Shown piece by piece: positions 57,238-64,000 of a stretch of DNA of 64,000 nucleotides (positions within the stretch are counted from its first letter, which is position 1; each line of letters opens with the position of its first letter). The DNA lies in assembly GCF_009905375.1 (NCBI RefSeq), contig NC_133650.1, forward strand, positions 291,910,270 through 291,974,269, in the 5' to 3' direction. The notes below the pieces were generated by a model. It did no database searches. It saw nothing but the letters and a program-made list of their open reading frames with translations, and was not told the DNA's origin. This DNA comes from Apium graveolens (lineage: Eukaryota; Streptophyta; Magnoliopsida; Apiales; Apiaceae). The translations under genes were made by a program, and so were the position numbers.

Positions 57238-60200
57238 TGTGACGGCCTCAACCCCGGGGTCAAGGGCTGACGTCACCAAAATATAGTAAACTACAATATA
57301 ACCTACTAAATAACCTTTATTATAACTCACGACCCCAAACCAGGAGCTGATGCAGGTTCAAGTATTATTTTGGTTACAAAACAACACTAACTTATTCAAG
57401 ATCCGATATCCTAACTTATTACAGCAACTCATCAGACCTCAGGGTCTGATACAAACTACCTCAGAGGAGCCGGGAACAGAGGGGGCTGACACTCTACGCT
57501 GACCTGGTCTTCTAGACATCTACAATAAATAAGTACAAAACAAGCTGGAAGGGTGAGCAATCCATTGCTCAACAGTACCTCTATATGAATAACCAGTAAA
57601 ACAGGATATATAAAAACAGTATAGGAACATATATCAAAACTAGTTTACGTACAACAGGTGAAACAAGTATAAACTGGATATCAAAACTAGCTTGCTTTAC
57701 AAAATAATATCATCTGTAGTGTGCTGTGTCAAAATACCAGAGTCCAATTTTAGCATGCTATATGCTTTCCAAAACCACTGTCCATTTTTGGACCCATAAT
57801 TATCTGTCCCATTACGGGGACCATAAACCATTTGTTCCATTATGGGAACCATTAAACCAAAGTCAGATATAAAAGTGGATGAATTTCTTGGGACAGCTGA
57901 TCAGTCTATCCCACCACAAATTGTTCCGGAACTCAGAGACTAGCTAGGTCTCTGTTATGCTGGACTAAGTGACCTACCAGTGCACGCATCCGACTTAGCC
58001 TCTTACGCAACCATGCTGGTCCGTTACCTAATAACGGGCCTCTTACGCCACTGACCATCCAATATCTGATTCATGTTTATCCAGTTTTTAAAATCATTTA
58101 CACCTATCTCTTTTTAAACGATTACATCACACATTCTAAAAATCTTTTTTAATTTTAATCACAATCTAGAGATAGGCATTTTCAGAAGTTACTTTTTCCC
58201 CAAAACATCCGTTAATAAAACATAATTAAATACGGGGAATACGTAACTTAAAACGTTATGTTCCAATACATAATTTAAATCAACACTATTCATATATACT
58301 GAACTGTAAAAGATTAGTTTAGGGGTACTTGCTTTGCGAAGCTTTGTACTAATACTGGCTTGACTCTACTTGACTTCAACTATGGGGTCCTTCGACTCGA
58401 ACCTACGAAATCGAAATAACCTAGGTTAAATGACCGATTATGCTTGACTTTTCCTCACTAAACTAATTATTTAACGATACAATTCCCGACTCATATGCAT
58501 TCAAATAATAATAATATACACGCAATAATAGTGCACATAGCAATCAGGGTTCAATTTATATGAAACGAGATATATACACTCGATTCGTAATTAAAGGTAA
58601 TTTTTAGAAAAAATTGGGCATCGACTCCTCTGTTTATAGACCTACCCGTCGAAACATCAATCGACGTTAATTCCCAGCAAATCAATTCGAACTGCCACAT
58701 AAATAAATTTATAGTCCCGAAAATATATTATACGAGTTGTTTATTTATTTAAAATATTTAGGACTCAGAACAGGGTCATAACCGTCCACCGTGCGCTCGT
58801 AAAAAACATTCATCGCACACGGCGATAAAACTTATTGGTGCCCGAAAATATACGGGTGTCCGAATAAATTTCACAGATTAAAATTTATCGCTCGCTTAAT
58901 TTATAATTTAATATCACGAATTTTAATCAAGAATTTCCTGCAGCAAAAAGGAATTTAAAATTAAAAATTATAACAGTCCAAACCAACTGCACACACGGGC
59001 CTAACAAAAGCCCAACACAAAAATCCAACAGCCAGGCCCAAATTACAGGCCCAACTGCAAACAGAACCAGCCCAAACCAACAACCGGAGAAAATAAGAGC
59101 AAAAACACGGTACCACACGGCCACACGCGGTCGTCGTCGCAACACACACACACACACATCACAACTCACACACACACACACTACATACACGTGCGCACAC
59201 ATATACACACATATATATATATATATACCGAACACAACCACACCACCGCCCCCACGCCGGAAACCGGCGGCAACGACGATGAAATAAGAAAGGAAAACGG
59301 CAGCCATAATAGGGAAACAAGCAAAATCAATTACCAGGGACATGAGGTGATAGAGCGAGAAGAAAATCAAGAGAAAGAAGAGAAATCGAGAGACTCGATT
59401 GAGAGGAAGAGAGAGCAGGAGAGAACCAAGAGAGAGAGAAGGCACAGGGGAAATAACAGAGAGAAAGGAAAAAAACAAGGCACAAACACGTATCATAGTG
59501 AAAATAGGAGTTTAACACGTGTCACTGGTCTAATTTTTTACAAACATTTGGTTCGTCCCTGCTTACAATAACGTACCAACTACGCTCTTAAACGTATCGA
59601 CAAAATTTACAACTTTATACCAAAATTCTCGAAATATCCGGAATAAATAAAAAATAAAATTTTCAAGATTTTTAAACTATTTTTAAAATGCAACTAATAT
59701 CCGTTTTTCACGTTTAAGCGAAACTAGGCGCAAGTAGAATTAATCTCAAAAACAACCAAAATAATTTTAAAATTCTCAGAATATTATGAAATTAATAAAA
59801 TATGAGTTTCATGATATTTGAAGATTCCTGGAATTAAATATGGATTTTACAATTAAACTAAATCAGAAAATCATTCTAGAATAAATAATTAACAGAATAT
59901 TGATTTGTAAATTTTATAAAATCCCAAAAATAATCACTGAAATTATAAAATCATAAAAAAAATTTTAGAGACAAGCCAAATAATTTTTGAAAATAAGATT
60001 GTCATAAAATCACTTTTTAAAAGTGAAATAAAAATAAAATGGTGCAACAGTTAATCATAAAAACACACCACACAATCCAACAATCATATATAAACAATAA
60101 TAAGTCAGACACAGGGACCATAATTAATACAATATTATTTATTTAATTATTTACGCAATAATTACATATTTATATATTACAAAAATGTACGAATCGTTAT
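57238..60200 (-). repeat. Element D 5' LTR (right end uncertain)
   Basis: The inner end is clear: TGTGACGGCCTCAACCCCGG next to the primer site. The outer end is not; a join to the TRIM fragment near 60200 is my best estimate, and one or more smaller insertions may lie inside. A CA-rich then TA microsatellite spans about 59140-59228. A 189-codon minus-strand frame at 58927-59496 is very rich in Phe, Val and Cys because of these runs and is not a gene. Confidence 0.5.
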
Positions 60201-60348
60201 ATTCTAGCTCCCCCAGGCCCATACTGAAAGGTCCACCTGCCTTTTCCTTCAGCCCATTATGGGTAGCCCATCTGCCTCTTCCTAGGCCCATTCTGGAAGC
60301 CCAACTGAGATTGTTCTGGATCGTTACAACCATAGCTCTGATACCACT
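60201..60348 (-). mobile_element. TRIM internal fragment with primer site
   Basis: Blocks such as ATACTGAAAGG, CCACCTGCCTTTTCCTT, TAGCCCATCTGCCTC and GAGATTGTTCTGGA align with the internal region of the TRIM at about 2775-2909, ending with the primer site (TGGTATCAGAGC on the minus strand). Both LTRs of this TRIM copy are missing. Confidence 0.7.
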
Positions 60349-60482
60349 TTAGTTCTGATATCTTCCTGTTTTTAGTAAATCCTGATTTTCAGCTGAGTCC
60401 TGCTGAGTCCTGATAAGTCATGATATTAAGTTCTGAAACTAAACACATCAGATTAGTCATAAAATCACAAATATATCTAACA
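60349..60482 (-). repeat. Copia-5 3' LTR remnant
   Basis: Shares AGTTCTGATATC near its inner break and the terminal AAATATATCTAACA with the copia-1 LTR, and has the same AAGTCCTGAT-type words. The rest of the LTR is replaced by TRIM sequence. Confidence 0.75.
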
Positions 60483-60715
60483 ATCCCCCCAACTTGTAAA
60501 TTATGAAAAATATATAAGTTAATAGATTTGATGATGTCAAAAACATTTAAGTATAAATGCAATGAGAGTTTATTTAGACAACTAACTACAACTTACAGTC
60601 CTTGCAGCTTTTACCAATTTTACTGAATCAATCTAAATCCAAAATGATTCTTGACAAAGTTTGATATCAGCTTCTCTTCCGCATTTCTCAGGACTTGAGC
60701 TAATTTAGCCTTGAC

Positions 60716-63700
60716 TTACTGCAGTTCTTCATCTTGACTTCCAATCTGGTAGATGGCAGTCCTAAGTGCTAAAATGTGATTTCTTTCCAATCCATCACCA
60801 AGTCTGATTACCCTTGGGTGAGAGGAGTCTTCATTGTAGCATAGACATTTCTCTTTCAGAATAACTTCTATCTTAGCAAAATTCTTCTTCATTAGAATTT
60901 CTCTTCCATCATCTTCAACTATCTTTGGAATAAATTCTGCAACCCTTGATCCAGAGATTCTGGCTTTATCCCTTATGGTCTTCATCAAGAAATTGACCAT
61001 CTTCTGGTAACCTCAGACTTTATCTCCAAAAGATAATGAATGAATTGAAGTTCTTTAAGAAATTTGTTCAGCACATCTGATTCTGACATTCTGTATGTTC
61101 TTCCATCTTTAAGAAATAGAATCAGCTTTTCCTTGACTATACTCTTATCATGAGTATCTTGTACTACTTGAGCATATATAACCTTGTCAAGATGTTTCTG
61201 TGTAACTTCCTCAAGTGGTTTGTCAGTTAATAAAAATGGATCTTTGATAGTTACTTCAACTCCTGTTTTGATCTTGGCTTCGCTTGATCCTAACCCAGAT
61301 CTGTCTCTTGCTTGTCTGGCATTCAATCCAACAGTCATGAAATCAGATAGCAGTTGACTTTTCTTAGGATCTGATGGTTTAACATTTTTCCATAGGAGTT
61401 TCTTCTTATCAACAATTGTCAGTTTGTTCAAATCAACTTGAGCTTTGTCAGAGGTTGATGTCTTGATGACTTGTTCAGGATTTGTAGATTCTTCCGTAGC
61501 TTGCTGTTCTGAAATATCTTCACTCTGAAAAACTTGAGCTATGTCAGAGGTTGTCTTAGATTCTTCTGTCATCTTCTTTCTCTTTAGAGTTTCAACAGTT
61601 TCATCTTCAGCAGCTGTATCATCTAAGACTTGAACCATCTTGCACACATGATCCATCAGAATTTGAGGAATCTTCATTTTCTGCTTCTTGACTGTCTCCC
61701 CAACTTTTCCTTTTCCCTTGTCTTTGGGATCAGTAGTAGTTTGAGATCTAGTCCTTGATGTAGGAATCTCTGTGGCAAATCCTTCTTTTATCACTATACC
61801 TCTCCCTAGGTCTGGGAGGCTTCTTTGCATTAGAAGCTTTAGATTTAGGATTTGTCTTCTCAGCAACAAATCTAGCTTCTTCCTCCTTTAGAGTCTCTAA
61901 ATCCATTCCAGGATTATGCTTGAGAAACAATCTTTTAGAAATTTCTTCATCAAGGGTCTGAATCTTGGGATCCTTATAGTAGACAGTAGTCTCCCTTCCC
62001 TTAAGCTTCAGAGTTTGTAAAAACTTCTGAAAGTCTTGACTTCCAGACTGAATTAGAATATCAGAACTTAATATCAGAGTTTGAGCATTCACAGCTTCAG
62101 AACTTATATTCTTCTGTGTAGAAGATTTGCTAGAATCAGAAATTAGTTTCTGTAAAGAAACTTTGCTGCTTTGCTTGCCTTGACTTTGACCTTTGCCCTT
62201 GCAAGGGTTTCCCTGGTCATCTACAGAATCATCCTTTTCTTTAGTGTTTGGCTTGGTGAGCATTTGTACTTAACTACCTTCTCCCCCTTTTTGGCATCAT
62301 CTGATAGGAGTAGAGAAAGAAGGAGTTCCACTGAAGATTGGATTTCATTGAGCTGTGTTTGTTGAGATGCTTGATTCTGCAGGACCTCATCTAGTTGGGC
62401 CTGCTGCTTTTCTTGAACAAGCTCAATAGCCTCCATTTTTTCTTGAATTGGTCTGATAAACCTATTATTGTCTAGTTTGAGCATCAGGTCTAGCTTATCA
62501 GCTGCTTCCTGAAGTTTATCAACCTTTTCATGAGTCTTGGAGTGTAGACCTTGAAGATTTTTAGTACTGAGAGCAGTGACTTTTAGTTGGTGCTTGAAAT
62601 CAGAACTTATCAGCAACTCATCAGCTTTTGAAATATGTTCTGACAGAACATGTGAGCTGGGAATGAAGTCAGGTTCATTCCACTTCTTTGTCCATTCAAC
62701 TCCTCTACAGGTTTTCTCCTATGGTACATGAGCATCTTCTTCAACAAATTTAAGCAGTGCCTCCTTGCCAAGAATTGGAGCATTTACTGGAGCACTTCCT
62801 GGAGCACTATCTCCAGAATCTGATAAAATCTCATCATTTTATGATAACACCAGAGTGTGTGTTACTGAAGGAGATTCTGGAGCTTCTGTTTCCAAATTCT
62901 GATCTTCAAGTTCCAAATTTTGAATTGGTGTAGTAGGAATTTTAGCCTGTAGAATTGGTGAAACAGGAGATGTGGGCTGTTTTGATGGTGGAGCTTCCAG
63001 ATAGAGAACAGAAGGTATATTCAACCCGTGAATGTCAATTTCAGGACTTAACCCTGAATCTTCAACTGGAGCAGTTTCTTTGAATGGAGAGATAGGAGGT
63101 GTGATCACTGTGTCTTGAACAGGGTCTTCAGGTTAAAGTGGAGCTGTCAAAACTTCAATGACTGTAGGTTCTGATGAGATCAGAGATTCCTGATCCCCTT
63201 CCTCAGCATCCTCAAATTGAATTTGTGCAATATGCACACCTGCTCTAGTCTTCCTTGATCTTCTACATAGAGGAGTGACTTTATCTGTATTAGAATATGA
63301 AGGTCTTTTCCTTTTCAAAATTCCAGAACCCTCAGCTTCATTCTCTTTCTGAAGAGTTGACTCTTCAGCTTCTAATGTCACAGGTTCGGATGCAGGAACC
63401 TGGTCTTGTTCATCCTCATCAGATTCATCTCTCAGAATCATCCTTCTTCTTCTCCTTGGTGGAGATTTAGGCACAAAGATAGTTCTTTTAGTTTTGGGCC
63501 TAGAGGATGTGTCAGATTTTACAACCGACACCTTTTGAGAAGTACCAGAGGTTGGTTTGGTTTTGGATGTGAGAGGTGAGGTTCTGATAGTAGGTGCTGA
63601 TAGTTATGGTTGAGAGGATTCTGCTGGTTGATAGTAGGTTCTGATAGTAGGCTGTGGTTGAGTATTGGAAGGCTGGGTTGGTGGAGGTTGAGGAGTAATA

Positions 63701-64000
63701 GCTTGTGTAGGTGCAACATCAGGATATATGGTTGTGTATGTTTGAGTATCAGAATTTACTAAGAACTGTTTATAGATTGAGGAATTTGAAGAGGTCTTAG
63801 TATGTCTTTCTTATTATCAGTAGATAAAAAGTTTGTGAAGGCCCTTTTATGAAGTTTAAAAGGTTGAATCAAGTCACTAAAGTCTTGGGGCTTATCAGAA
63901 TAACAAAAACTATAAATAAGTTGACGAAACCTAACAAAGTAAACAGTATTTGGGTCCTCTTTCAACCTATCCCCAATAAAACCCAAAATAGAAGTAGCAT
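60716..64000 (-). pseudogene. Decayed env-position ORF of copia-5
   Basis: A broken homologue of the 1236-codon ORF of copia-1, in at least eight frame pieces between 63986 and 60716. Anchors include GFIGDRLKEDPNTVYFVRF (copia-1 has GFIGDRMTEDRNVVYFARF), LRPLQIPQS, KVTALSTKNLQGLHS, and NQASQQTQLNEIQSSVELL followed by DAKKGEKV. The C-terminal part has LRTAIYQIG (copia-1 LRAAIFQIG). The first 190 or so codons lie outside the window. The low-complexity middle is poorly conserved, whereas the N-terminal, coiled-coil and C-terminal blocks align. Confidence 0.8.

Larger units (their letters stand above)
54843..60200 (-). mobile_element. Element D: 5' part of a Ty3/gypsy retrotransposon
   Basis: On the minus strand: LTR from 57238 rightward, primer-like site 57223-57235, a leader of about 1.2 kb, then gag, cut at 54843 by copia-3. 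Protease, RT and integrase of D are not in the window. The right limit, about 60200, is approximate. The Gag sequence is of the Retrotrans_gag type shared by chromoviruses. Confidence 0.7.
60349..64000 (-). mobile_element. Copia-5: 3' part of another SIRE-type element
   Basis: A minus-strand element running off the right edge. Only the outer 134 bp of its 3' LTR remains (60349-60482, ending AAATATATCTAACA as in copia-1), followed by a polypurine tract (GGGGGGAT on the minus strand, 60483-60490), about 225 bp of spacer and a decayed env-position ORF. Its pol and 5' LTR would lie beyond the window. Confidence 0.8.

Noticed and set aside
58927..59496. 189-codon minus-strand frame
   Set aside because: It consists of hydrophobic and Cys/Val runs made by CA and TA microsatellites and pyrimidine-rich LTR sequence. 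It has no domain and lies inside the element D LTR.

Overview
The window looks like nuclear DNA of a plant, most likely a eudicot. It holds one single-exon nuclear gene for a plastid-targeted LON-domain protein and almost nothing else that looks like a host gene. The rest is AT-rich spacer and a dense nest of plant LTR retrotransposons (Ty1/copia of SIRE/Maximus type and Ty3/gypsy chromoviruses of Tekay type, all but one with a visible primer-binding site matching initiator-Met tRNA), plus a TRIM and several MITEs. I cannot name the species. An asterid such as an Apiaceae member is a guess from the style of the elements, not a demonstrated result.

Layout. 1-1898: spacer without a recognisable gene. 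1899-2410: hAT-type MITE with a perfect 8-bp target duplication. 2521-3862: a second hAT-type non-autonomous element whose left terminal repeat is split by a complete TRIM (2533-3088). 3863-5668: spacer with one weak small-ORF candidate. 5669-6475 (minus): LON-domain gene. 6476-7789: promoter side of that gene, a Stowaway-like MITE (6971-7186) and an old repeat. 7790-9693: eroded copia-like relic.

9699-37205: a SIRE-type copia element on the minus strand (copia-1) with 612/611-bp LTRs and a TGTAT target duplication. It carries gag, pol, a small conserved-looking ORF and a 1236-codon env-position ORF. Its gag is split at 21611-35803 by a complete chromovirus (element B, plus strand) with 4.3-kb LTRs. 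37211-50848: a second copy of that chromovirus family in the opposite orientation (element C), so B and C form a giant tail-to-tail inverted repeat with a spacer of only about 1.4 kb. 50849-54842: the 5' part of another copia element (copia-3: LTR, gag, start of pol) into which C inserted. 54843 to about 60200: the 5' part of a further gypsy element (D: LTR, leader, gag), cut by copia-3. About 60200-60348: a TRIM internal fragment. 60349-64000: the 3' part of another SIRE-type element (copia-5) with a decayed homologue of the env-position ORF, running off the window.

The inferred order of insertion is D, then copia-3, then C and copia-1 (both at the same TGTAT site), then B. All of the coding in this nest is retrotransposon coding. 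Copia-1 is the least damaged: by reading I find one premature stop near the start of gag, one in the integrase, and the B insertion. No CRISPR, rRNA, tRNA or operon-like system is present, and I did not find a convincing new host system. The best leads are the two non-pol ORFs of the SIRE-type elements, the inverted-repeat architecture, the shared target site, and the rearranged internal domain shared by both chromovirus copies.
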